Source: Candidatus Lightella neohaematopini (lineage in GTDB: Bacteria > Pseudomonadota > Gammaproteobacteria > Enterobacterales > Enterobacteriaceae). From it: DNA of 22,811 bases. This document shows positions 1 to 6,513 of this stretch, piece after piece. Location of the stretch: positions 1 to 22,811 of the forward strand of contig JAOBJR010000097.1 of NCBI GenBank assembly GCA_025728395.1, given 5' to 3'. The notes beneath the pieces were generated by a model. It was not told where the DNA came from. It did not search any database and saw nothing but the letters and a program-made list of their open reading frames with translations. Numbering within the stretch: the stretch's first letter is position 1; each line of letters begins with the position of its first letter. Made by a program: the position numbers and the translations under genes.

Positions 1-1
1 T

Positions 2-292
2 TGTTGTTTTGAGTTATCATTACTAAAATATTTAGGTTGTGATATTAATTTAATGCTTAAATTTAATAATAATATAAAAAATAAAAATTTATACAGATAT
101 CAAATAAATAATAGTTTTATAATTACTAATAAATTAGATTATTTTAGTTTTTCTTATTATGAATTGTTTAATATTGCTAATTTTAATTTTAAAAATAATA
201 AAATGTTAGATGTAGCTAGAAGATTTACAAAAATAGTACTAACTTATTATTTTGGCTTAAAAACTATTAAAAGTTATATGTTTATAAATTAA
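2..292 (+). CDS. recO: DNA repair protein RecO, C-terminal part (5' end outside window)
   Basis: This is the last ~96 codons of RecO, the RecFOR mediator that helps load RecA on SSB-coated gaps. The frame is open from base 2 and the gene starts before the window. Visible text includes FELSLLKYLGCDINL near the left edge (E. coli FELALLGHLGYGVNF) and LDVARRFTKIVLTYYFGLKTIKS near the end (E. coli [23 protein letters not shown]). The ATG at 53 is internal, not a start, because the similarity runs through it. The next genes are pdxJ and acpS, as in the E. coli rnc-era-recO-pdxJ-acpS run, which supports the call. The stop is TAA. The N-terminal OB-fold cannot be judged here. Identification rests on C-terminal motifs plus synteny. 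Confidence 0.88.
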   Translation, partial: CCFELSLLKYLGCDINLMLKFNNNIKNKNLYRYQINNSFIITNKLDYFSFSYYELFNIANFNFKNNKMLDVARRFTKIVLTYYFGLKTIKSYMFIN

Positions 293-353
293 ATAAAATA
301 TAAATATTTATTTTACAAAAATATTAATATATATTGATATTATCAATTATATT

Positions 354-358
354 GGAGA
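354..358 (+). promoter_or_regulatory. Shine-Dalgarno site fixing the pdxJ start
   Basis: GGAGA lies 8 bases before the ATG at 367. It selects this ATG over the in-frame ATG at 334, which would add 11 residues (MILSIILEIYI) absent from PdxJ relatives and would place this ribosome binding site inside the coding region. It is one of the few clear ribosome binding sites in the window. Confidence 0.7.
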
Positions 359-366
359 TATACATT

Positions 367-1098
367 ATGGCAAATACTTTATTAAATGTAAATATTGATC
401 ATATTGCTACTGTACGCAATGCAAGAAATACTATTTTTCCAGATCCAGTACAAGCTGCATTTATTGCTGAACAAGCTGGAGCTAGTGGTATAACTGTTCA
501 TCTAAGAGAAGATCGTAGACACATTAATGAACGTGATATTAAAATTTTACGTCAAACAATTCAAACTAATTTAAATTTAGAAATTTCAGCAAATGAAATG
601 ATGGTAAATATAGCATGTTTACTAAAACCAGATTATTGTTGTCTAGTACCAGAAAATCGTATGGAGATAACAACAGAGCATGGAATAAATTTGGTTAAAG
701 AACATAAAACAATAGATAAATTAATTAATATTTTACATAATAACAATATTAAAGTATCTTTATTTATTGATCCTATAATTGAACAAATAGAAATAGCAGC
801 AAAATTAAATACTGATTATGTAGAATTAAATACTGGTAATTATGCCATATTAAGCAGAAATTACAACGATAAATTTTATATTGAATTAGATAATATTAGA
901 CAAGCAGCATCATTTGCTTCATCATTAGGATTATTAATTAATGCTGGTCATGGACTTAATTATTATAATATTGCTCCAATTGTTGGATTAAACCAAATAA
1001 AAATATTGCATATTGGACATTCCATTATTAGTCAAGCTGTTATTTATGGATTAGAGTATGCTGTTAAACAAATGTTAAAAATAATTAGAATGTTATAA
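367..1098 (+). CDS. pdxJ: Pyridoxine 5'-phosphate synthase PdxJ
   Basis: PdxJ condenses 1-deoxy-D-xylulose 5-phosphate with 3-amino-2-oxopropyl phosphate to pyridoxine 5'-phosphate, the ring-closing step of DXP-dependent vitamin B6 synthesis in the cytoplasm. With the start at 367 the protein has 243 residues, exactly the E. coli length. Conserved blocks along this TIM barrel are VNIDHIATVRNAR (7-19), PDPVQAAFIAEQAG (24-37), ITVHLREDRRH (41-51), CCLVPE, and the C-terminal INAGHGLNYYNI and LHIGHSII segments. The catalytic His/Arg/Glu region looks intact. The ATG at 334 is rejected because of the ribosome binding site at 354-358. acpS follows after 2 bases, so the two are almost certainly cotranscribed, probably with recO. 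Retention suggests that B6 matters to the cell (GlyA needs PLP) or to the host. Confidence 0.97.
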   Translation: MANTLLNVNIDHIATVRNARNTIFPDPVQAAFIAEQAGASGITVHLREDRRHINERDIKILRQTIQTNLNLEISANEMMVNIACLLKPDYCCLVPENRMEITTEHGINLVKEHKTIDKLINILHNNNIKVSLFIDPIIEQIEIAAKLNTDYVELNTGNYAILSRNYNDKFYIELDNIRQAASFASSLGLLINAGHGLNYYNIAPIVGLNQIKILHIGHSIISQAVIYGLEYAVKQMLKIIRML

Positions 1099-1100
1099 AA

Positions 1101-1502
1101 ATGCAAATTATTGGTATTGGTATAGATATTATAGAAATAAAAAGGATAAAGTTACTTCTATTTAGAAAAGGTAATAATTTCCCTGTTAAAATATTACATA
1201 GAAATGAATTACTAAGATATTATAATAATAATAATCCTATAAGATTTTTAGCTACTAGATTTGCTGTAAAAGAGGCAGCCTTAAAAGCATTTGGTACTGG
1301 TATACATAAAGGATTATACTTTAATCAATTTGAAGTAATTAATAATAGTTATGGTAAGCCGCTCTTAGTATTATTTGGACAAGCTAAAATACTTGCAAAT
1401 AATCTTAGTATTAATAATATACATGTATCATTAACAGATGAAAAAAATTATGCTTGTGCTTTAGTAATTTTAGAAAGTAGTAATATTAATAAAACAAACT
1501 AG
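1101..1502 (+). CDS. acpS: Holo-[acyl-carrier-protein] synthase AcpS
   Basis: AcpS transfers 4'-phosphopantetheine from CoA to the acyl carrier protein, activating it for fatty acid synthesis. The 133-residue product (E. coli 126) has the N-terminal GIGIDIIEIKRI with the metal-binding Asp9, and RFAVKEAALKAFGTGI with Glu58, the second metal ligand. It also keeps the FNQFEVINN...GKPLL strand and the HVSLTDEKNYACALVI end (E. coli HVTLADERHYACATVI). The family normally works as a trimer. It starts 2 bases after the pdxJ stop, the arrangement known from E. coli, which implies translational coupling. The stop is TAG. The extra length is a short C-terminal Asn/Ser tail. Its presence shows the cell still makes its own fatty acids, consistent with clsA and the envelope genes further on. 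Confidence 0.97.
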   Translation: MQIIGIGIDIIEIKRIKLLLFRKGNNFPVKILHRNELLRYYNNNNPIRFLATRFAVKEAALKAFGTGIHKGLYFNQFEVINNSYGKPLLVLFGQAKILANNLSINNIHVSLTDEKNYACALVILESSNINKTN

Positions 1503-1507
1503 TTAAT

Positions 1508-1520
1508 TAGTTATTAACTA
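1508..1520 (+). promoter_or_regulatory. Palindrome TAGTTA-T-TAACTA in the tadA leader
   Basis: Two 6-base arms are perfectly complementary around one central base, ending 11 bases before the tadA ATG. An extra TAGTTA copy lies at 1500-1505. The same arms occur 10 bases before the glyA ATG. Function is unknown: as RNA it can form only a 5-bp hairpin, and as DNA it could be an operator-like site. In DNA this rich in A and T short palindromes are common, so the only support is the recurrence in two neighbouring leaders. Confidence 0.3.
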
Positions 1521-1531
1521 TTTCAATAGAT

Positions 1532-2020
1532 ATGAATATAATTAAATATAATAGTTTTCTTTATAATGATATAAGATGGATGTATTATTGTATATTATTG
1601 GCTGAAAATGCTAGAAAACAAGGAGAAGTGCCTGTTGGAGCTATTTTAGTTAAAAATAATAATATAATAGGTATGGGGTATAATAATGTTATCAGATTTA
1701 ATGACCCTACAGCTCATGCTGAAATAATTGCTATTCGTCAAGGTGGTAATAAAATAGGTAATTATCGTTTACTAAATTCTGTATTATATGTGACATTAAA
1801 ACCTTGCTTAATGTGTATTGGTGCTATATTTAACGCTAGAATTAAAAAATTAGTTTTTGGTACAGAATACACTAGTAATAATGTATTAAATCAATTAACC
1901 AATATAATTTATAATGATTGTTGTATTTATAGTCTTGTTAATTCTATAGATAACGTATTTTCTAATATTTGTTCTATGCAATTAAAATATTTTTTTTATT
2001 GTAAAAGAAATAAAAACTAA
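1532..2020 (+). CDS. tadA: tRNA-specific adenosine deaminase TadA
   Basis: TadA converts A34 to inosine in the anticodon of tRNA-Arg(ACG), allowing one tRNA to read several CGN codons. It is essential in most bacteria. The 162-residue protein (E. coli 167) has the zinc-deaminase signature: HAE with His62 and the proton-shuttling Glu64, then PCLMC with Cys92 and Cys95 as the other zinc ligands. EVPVGAILV (32-40), DPTAHAEI and RQGGNKIGNYRL match E. coli EVPVGAVLV, DPTAHAEI and RQGG...NYRL. The usual Glu before PCxMC is Lys here (TLKPCLMC). No clear ribosome binding site is visible. A palindrome precedes the start. In E. coli acpS and tadA are near neighbours, so the order is ancestral with the genes between them lost. 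A generic cytidine or guanine deaminase is unlikely given the TadA-specific blocks. Confidence 0.95.
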   Translation: MNIIKYNSFLYNDIRWMYYCILLAENARKQGEVPVGAILVKNNNIIGMGYNNVIRFNDPTAHAEIIAIRQGGNKIGNYRLLNSVLYVTLKPCLMCIGAIFNARIKKLVFGTEYTSNNVLNQLTNIIYNDCCIYSLVNSIDNVFSNICSMQLKYFFYCKRNKN

Positions 2021-2022
2021 TA

Positions 2023-2044
2023 TAACTAATTTAGTTAATAACTA
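2023..2044 (+). promoter_or_regulatory. Two overlapping palindromes in the glyA leader
   Basis: TAACTAA-T-TTAGTTA (2023-2037) and TAGTTA-A-TAACTA (2032-2044) share the central TAGTTA arm, so only one of the two hairpins can form at a time. The second ends 10 bases before the glyA ATG and has the same arms as the palindrome before tadA. Mutually exclusive pairing is how attenuators are built, but the stems are short (5-6 bp once a loop is allowed) and contain only two C/G letters per arm pair, so chance is possible. Confidence 0.3.
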
Positions 2045-2054
2045 TTAAAATTAA

Positions 2055-3308
2055 ATGCTAAATAATTACTTTATTAAGTATAATGATTGTGATTTAGATA
2101 AAATTTTAAAACTAGAAATATCTAGACAAGAAAAATGTATAAATTTAATTGCATCAGAAAATTATGCTAGCAATTTAGTTATGCGATTACAAGGATCACA
2201 ATTAACAAATAAGTATGCTGAAGGATATCCTGAAAACCGTTATTATGGTGGATGTAAATACATTGACATGGTAGAAAAATTAGCTATTCATAGAGCTAAA
2301 GTTTTATTTAATGCAGATTATGCTAACGTACAACCTCATTCTGGATCACAAGCTAATTTTGCTGTTTATGCAGCTTTATTAAAACCGGGAGATACTATTT
2401 TAAGTATGAGATTATCTCATGGAGGTCATTTAACTCATGGAGCAAAAGTTAGTTTATCGGGAATAATATATAATGCTATTTTTTATGAATTAGATAATTT
2501 GGGAAATATAAATTATCATCAGTTAGAAAAATTAGCTAATAAGTATAAACCAAAAATTATTATTGGAGGATTTTCTTCATATTCAGGTTTAATAAATTGG
2601 AAAAAAATAAGAATTATTGCTGATCAAATTGGTGCTTATTTATTGGCTGATATAGCTCATGTTGCTGGACTAGTTGCTGCTAATTTATATCCTAATCCAA
2701 TTAATTATGCTCATGTAGTAACTACTACTACTCATAAGACATTAGCTGGTCCAAGAGGTGGCATAATTTTATCAAAAGTTGGTGATAATAAATTTTATAA
2801 AAAATTAGACTGTGGAGTTTTTCCTCGCACTCAAGGTGGTCCTCTTATGCATGTTATTGCTGCTAAAGCAGCTGCCTTAAAAGAAGCTATGCAATTGTCA
2901 TTTAAATTATATCAAAAACAGATTTTACTAAATACTAAGACAATGGCAAAAATTTTTATTTTAAATAAATTTAGAATAGTATCTTCTAATATTGATAATC
3001 ATTTATTTGTTATTGACTTAACTAATATTAATTTATCAGGTATTAAAGCAACAAAATTATTAGATTCTGTTAATATTATTGTTAATAAAAATGTTATTCC
3101 TAATGATAAGAATGGAGCAAATATTACTTCAGGTATAAGAATTGGTACAGCTGCTGTAACTAGAAGAGGTTTTAAAGAATATGATGTTCTTAATGTAGCT
3201 AATTGGATATGTAATCTTTTATTGAATATTAATAATAAAAAATTATTTTGTAGTATAAAAGATAAAGTATCTGCTTTATGTAAAAAATATCCAATATATA
3301 AAGAGTAA
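2055..3308 (+). CDS. glyA: Serine hydroxymethyltransferase GlyA
   Basis: GlyA interconverts serine and tetrahydrofolate with glycine and 5,10-methylene-THF, using PLP. It is the main entry of one-carbon units for purines, thymidylate and formyl-Met. The product has 417 residues, the E. coli length. Key blocks are LIASENYAS (31-39), GSQLTNKYAEGYP, YYGGCKY, HSGSQAN, SHGGHLTHG, DIAHVAGL, VVTTTTHKTLAGPRGG with the Schiff-base lysine K228, and SGIRIGTAAVTRRG with the carboxylate-binding Arg. Two departures stand out: the usual FPGGQGGPLMH loop reads FPRTQGGPLMH (255-265), and the family's GTPA(I/V)T reads GTAAVT. No strong ribosome binding site is seen, and two overlapping palindromes occupy the leader. 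The gene ends 19 bases from the 3' end of suhB on the other strand. PdxJ upstream leads to its cofactor. Confidence 0.98.
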   Translation: MLNNYFIKYNDCDLDKILKLEISRQEKCINLIASENYASNLVMRLQGSQLTNKYAEGYPENRYYGGCKYIDMVEKLAIHRAKVLFNADYANVQPHSGSQANFAVYAALLKPGDTILSMRLSHGGHLTHGAKVSLSGIIYNAIFYELDNLGNINYHQLEKLANKYKPKIIIGGFSSYSGLINWKKIRIIADQIGAYLLADIAHVAGLVAANLYPNPINYAHVVTTTTHKTLAGPRGGIILSKVGDNKFYKKLDCGVFPRTQGGPLMHVIAAKAAALKEAMQLSFKLYQKQILLNTKTMAKIFILNKFRIVSSNIDNHLFVIDLTNINLSGIKATKLLDSVNIIVNKNVIPNDKNGANITSGIRIGTAAVTRRGFKEYDVLNVANWICNLLLNINNKKLFCSIKDKVSALCKKYPIYKE

Positions 3309-3327
3309 TTTATTTATAAAAATTTAT

Positions 3328-4092
3328 TTATTTTATAATTTCTAGTATTAGATTAGAAATTTTTGGATTTCCTATTAATAAATTTCTAGATTGACTATAG
3401 TTATTATTTCCATCATGATCAAAAATTAAATTACCAGATTCAATCGCTAATAATATTCCACTAATATAATAATTAATATTATTTATTTTATATAGCAATA
3501 TACCATCTATTCTTCCAGCAGCTAGATATGCTAAGTCTAATATATTAGTTCCATAACATCTAAGATCTATTTTAGCTATCATTAATTTTTTTATAAAGGA
3601 TAACTTTTTATTTATGTCTTTTATATTTTTAGTTATTAAATTAGTAGTAATAATACTATTACTTAGTGTTTTATTATTGTTAACTCGTAATCTCTTATTG
3701 TTTAATTGAGCTCCTTGACCTCTAATTGCAGTAAATAATTCGTTATTAATTAATTCATATATTATTGCAATTTCAGTACGTTTATTTATTTGAATAGCAA
3801 TTGAAATAGTGTAATAAGGAAGTTTTTTAATTATATTAATATTTTTTTCAAAATTAATAATCCAATTAATATTATTATTATGAATAAAGTAATGTTTAGT
3901 AGTACAAGAATGTTTAGGATAATATTTTTTGATTAAATTTATTGTATATTTTTCTACACGTTTATTCCAATTGTTTACTATAACTTCATTATTTTCATAA
4001 CTATATTTAATATTAATATACTCATAATTTTTAAGTAGTATAACACCAATTTCTCTAATAATTCTAATAGCAATATTTAATATATGATTCAT
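3328..4092 (-). CDS. suhB: SuhB, inositol-monophosphatase fold without its catalytic metal site
   Basis: The 254-residue protein (E. coli 267) aligns with SuhB throughout. It keeps MNHILNIAIR at the N-terminus, LPYYTISIAI (91-100), RTEIAIIYELINNELFTAIRG (105-125) followed by QGAQLNNKRLR, LDLAYLAAGRIDG (185-197) and LIGNPK. The metal-binding signatures of the inositol monophosphatase family are gone: TEESGE reads TTKHYF (64-69), DPLDGTTNF reads NFEKNINII (80-88), and PWDFAAGE reads INYYISGI (206-213). Inositol monophosphatase activity is therefore very unlikely. In E. coli SuhB also joins NusA/B/E/G in the rRNA antitermination complex, and catalytic mutants are known to stay functional in vivo. 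I infer that this is the function kept here. A long open frame with conserved surfaces argues against a pseudogene. Confidence 0.92.
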   Translation of the reverse strand: MNHILNIAIRIIREIGVILLKNYEYINIKYSYENNEVIVNNWNKRVEKYTINLIKKYYPKHSCTTKHYFIHNNNINWIINFEKNINIIKKLPYYTISIAIQINKRTEIAIIYELINNELFTAIRGQGAQLNNKRLRVNNNKTLSNSIITTNLITKNIKDINKKLSFIKKLMIAKIDLRCYGTNILDLAYLAAGRIDGILLYKINNINYYISGILLAIESGNLIFDHDGNNNYSQSRNLLIGNPKISNLILEIIK

Positions 4093-4907
4093 TAATATTA
4101 TTTACTATATTTAGTACTAAATATATATTATTTAATAATAAAAATTGATAATTTATTTTAAACTATATTATTTTTAATATTTTATTAACAGTAATAAGTT
4201 TAATTATTTTAATTATAATCTTCACTAATATTTTAATCTAAAAAAATAAATAAATATCTTATTTCTAGTATTATTACTATATTATTGTAGTAAATTTACT
4301 ATAACTAAAAAAATAATATACCTCTATTAGTAATTAAAATATATATAATTAAATTAATTTAATTAAAAATATTTATTTAAAATAATCTCATATCTCAAAA
4401 ATAAGATAATATCTTTGTCTAGTTATTTTTAGACTAGGTCTAGTATGTAATTATTTATTATAATTAAATATAATTATGATAATATTAATTTATTTTTAAT
4501 AAAAAACTAGAATATTATGTTAAAATAATATAATTAAAATTTATTATTCTTACTTATATTATAAGTAATTGTAATCTAATATTATAATTCTATATAATAC
4601 TAAAATAGTACCATTTTAATATTACTTTTTTAAAAAGTAAATTAGGATAATACTAATTTAGTTTAGTAAGTTTAGATACTTTTAAATAAGTAAAAAATTT
4701 TAATTTCTAGTTTAAGTTAAATTCTATTAATTTTATTTATAATTTTAATATAAGATGTACTAATTAAATTAGTATAACTAAACTAGTTTAATACATATAT
4801 TAAATAAGCAAATAAATTTAATTTATTAATAGTTGAAATGATTAAAGTAAAGTAATATTAGTTAAATAATAGTTATTATGATTTTGAATAATTAAAAGGT
4901 ATTATTT
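4093..4907. other. Gene-free spacer between suhB and ndk, very A+T rich
   Basis: Both flanking genes are transcribed away from this 815-bp stretch, so it must carry promoters for suhB and ndk. I see no plausible coding frame, tRNA or conserved RNA. Some 60-base lines contain as few as five G or C. A less biased island at about 4391-4444 holds small hairpins (GTCTA 4417-4421 with TAGAC 4430-4434, and AGATA-A-TATCT at 4404-4414) and a repeated GTCTAG. Larger palindromes lie at 4550-4568 (TTACTTATA arms), 4622-4640 (TTACTTTTT arms) and 4758-4774 (TACTAATT arms). In E. coli trmJ, the isc operon and further genes separate suhB from ndk. This looks like their eroded remains. Confidence 0.7.
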
Positions 4908-5339
4908 ATGGTATTAGAACACACTTTGTCAATTATTAAACCTAATGCAATTAATAAACATGTTATTGGAGATATTATTAAACGTTTCGAAGACAATAAA
5001 TTATTTGTAGTTGGGTTAAAAATGTTAAAATTAAACTTTCATCAAGTATTATTTATATATAACGAACATAAAAATAAATTATTTTTTAATGATTTATTAA
5101 AATTTATGACTTCTAATCCAGTAGTATTATTAGTTTTAGAAGGTGATAATGCTATTAACCGTAATAGATTAATTATTGGTCATACTAATCCTATACATGC
5201 AATTCCTGGTACAATTAGAAAAGACTATGCTGATAATATTACGGAAAATGCAATACATGGATCTGCTTCAAAAGAAGCAGCCAAAAAAGAAATATATTAT
5301 CTTTTTAAAAAAGATGAAATATATAAAAAAATATATTAG
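4908..5339 (+). CDS. ndk: Nucleoside diphosphate kinase Ndk
   Basis: Ndk transfers the gamma phosphate of ATP to (d)NDPs through a phosphohistidine, balancing the NTP and dNTP pools. The product has 143 residues, identical in length to E. coli Ndk. It contains TLSIIKPNA (6-14), the VIGDIIKRFE helix, KDYADNITENAIHGSAS with active-site His117, and a C-terminal KEIYYLFKKDEI matching E. coli REIAYFFGEGEV. GTIRKDYAD keeps the nucleotide-binding Arg and Thr. An AAAAGG ribosome binding site (4894-4899) precedes the ATG by 8 bases, so the start is secure. The gene stands alone after the long spacer and leads the ispG-hisS-bamB-der run. The stop is TAG. No key residue is missing. Confidence 0.98.
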   Translation: MVLEHTLSIIKPNAINKHVIGDIIKRFEDNKLFVVGLKMLKLNFHQVLFIYNEHKNKLFFNDLLKFMTSNPVVLLVLEGDNAINRNRLIIGHTNPIHAIPGTIRKDYADNITENAIHGSASKEAAKKEIYYLFKKDEIYKKIY

Positions 5340-5416
5340 TTTTAATATTAATATTTTTATCTAAATATAGATTAATTAAATAACGATATATAAAATATTT
5401 AATTTTTAAGTAGTTG

Positions 5417-6508
5417 ATGACTAAAATTTTTATTAGAAGAAGAAAGTCTAATTGTATTTATGTTGGTAGTGTTCCAATTGGTGGTGATTATCCTATTTCA
5501 GTACAGTCTATGACTAATACTGATACTGTTAATGTCGAACAAACAGTTAATCAAATTAATACATTAAAATCTAATGGAGCAGATATTATACGTGTATCAA
5601 TTCCAAGTATGGATGCTGCTGAATCATTTAAAAAAATTAGATCTAATACTAAAAATATACCATTAATAGCAGATATACATTTTGATTATCGAATTGCTTT
5701 AAAAGTAGCAGAGTATGGTGTTAATTGTATACGTATTAATCCAGGTAATATTGGTAATATTAGAAGAATTAAAACACTAATAGATTGTGCTAAATATTAT
5801 AATATCCCTATTAGGATTGGTGTGAATTCTGGTTCATTAGAACGTGAATTTAGAAATAAATATAATAAAATTGTTTCAGCAGAAGCATTATTCGAGTCTG
5901 TTATGCGGCAAGTTAATATATTTGATAAATTAAATTTTAGTTATTTTAAAGTTAGCGTTAAATCATCTGATGTATTAACTACTATTAAAGCTTACCAGCT
6001 AGTTGCAAAATCAATTGATCAACCGTTACATATTGGAGTTACTGAAACAGGTACTACACGTATTGGTATTACTAAGTCAGCAATCGGGATTGGTTTATTA
6101 TTAATGATGGGTATAGGTGATACTATAAGAGTATCTCTTACTGCTAATCCAGTAGAAGAAATAAAAGTAGCATTTGATATTTTAAGATCATTACATTTAC
6201 GTTATCGGGGTATAAATTTTATTACTTGTCCAACATGTGCTAGACAGGAATTTGACGTAATTAATGTTACTAATAATTTAGAAAAAAGATTACAAGATAT
6301 TACTACACCAATTAATATATCAATTATTGGTTGTATAGTTAATGGATTAGGAGAAGCTTTGAGATCAGATATCGGAGTAGTAGGAGGAAGAAGAAATAGT
6401 AGCTTATATATCAATGGAATAAGACAACCTAACAAAATAAAACATGAAAATATTGTTGACTATTTAGAATTAGTAATACGTAGTAAAACTAATAATTATA
6501 TAAAATAA
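5417..6508 (+). CDS. ispG: 4-hydroxy-3-methylbut-2-enyl diphosphate synthase IspG (GcpE)
   Basis: IspG is the 4Fe-4S reductase that converts methylerythritol cyclodiphosphate to HMBPP in the MEP isoprenoid pathway. The 363-residue protein (E. coli 372) has RRRKSNCIYVGSVPIGG near the start, PISVQSMTNTDT, LIADIHFDYRIALK, IRINPGNIG, and the cluster ligands Cys271 and Cys274 (CPTCARQEF), Cys306 (IIGCIVNG) and Glu313. The near-universal NGPGEA reads NGLGEA at 309-314. The start is the ATG at 5417; a TTG directly before it (5414) would add one residue. No clear ribosome binding site is seen. The stop lies 5 bases before hisS, so the two are cotranscribed, as in E. coli. The product supports quinone and undecaprenyl synthesis and gives the DMAPP used by MiaA. 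Confidence 0.97.
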   Translation: MTKIFIRRRKSNCIYVGSVPIGGDYPISVQSMTNTDTVNVEQTVNQINTLKSNGADIIRVSIPSMDAAESFKKIRSNTKNIPLIADIHFDYRIALKVAEYGVNCIRINPGNIGNIRRIKTLIDCAKYYNIPIRIGVNSGSLEREFRNKYNKIVSAEALFESVMRQVNIFDKLNFSYFKVSVKSSDVLTTIKAYQLVAKSIDQPLHIGVTETGTTRIGITKSAIGIGLLLMMGIGDTIRVSLTANPVEEIKVAFDILRSLHLRYRGINFITCPTCARQEFDVINVTNNLEKRLQDITTPINISIIGCIVNGLGEALRSDIGVVGGRRNSSLYINGIRQPNKIKHENIVDYLELVIRSKTNNYIK

Positions 6509-6513
6509 TCTAT

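Noticed and set aside
334..366. In-frame ATG upstream giving an 11-residue longer PdxJ
   Set aside because: The extension has no counterpart in PdxJ and would contain the GGAGA ribosome binding site that serves the ATG at 367.
3328..4092. suhB as a pseudogene
   Set aside because: The frame is open over 254 codons in a sequence where random stops are very frequent, and several blocks remain near-identical to E. coli. Loss is confined to the metal site.
5176..5364. 62-codon plus-strand frame overlapping ndk
   Set aside because: It is a shifted frame of the highly conserved ndk with no family resemblance.
6202..6435. Minus-strand frame inside ispG (and similar antisense frames at 9414-9605, 12425-12739, 21601-21894 and 21947-22153)
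   Set aside because: All lie opposite conserved genes, show no known motifs and are expected when stop codons are rare on the complementary strand.
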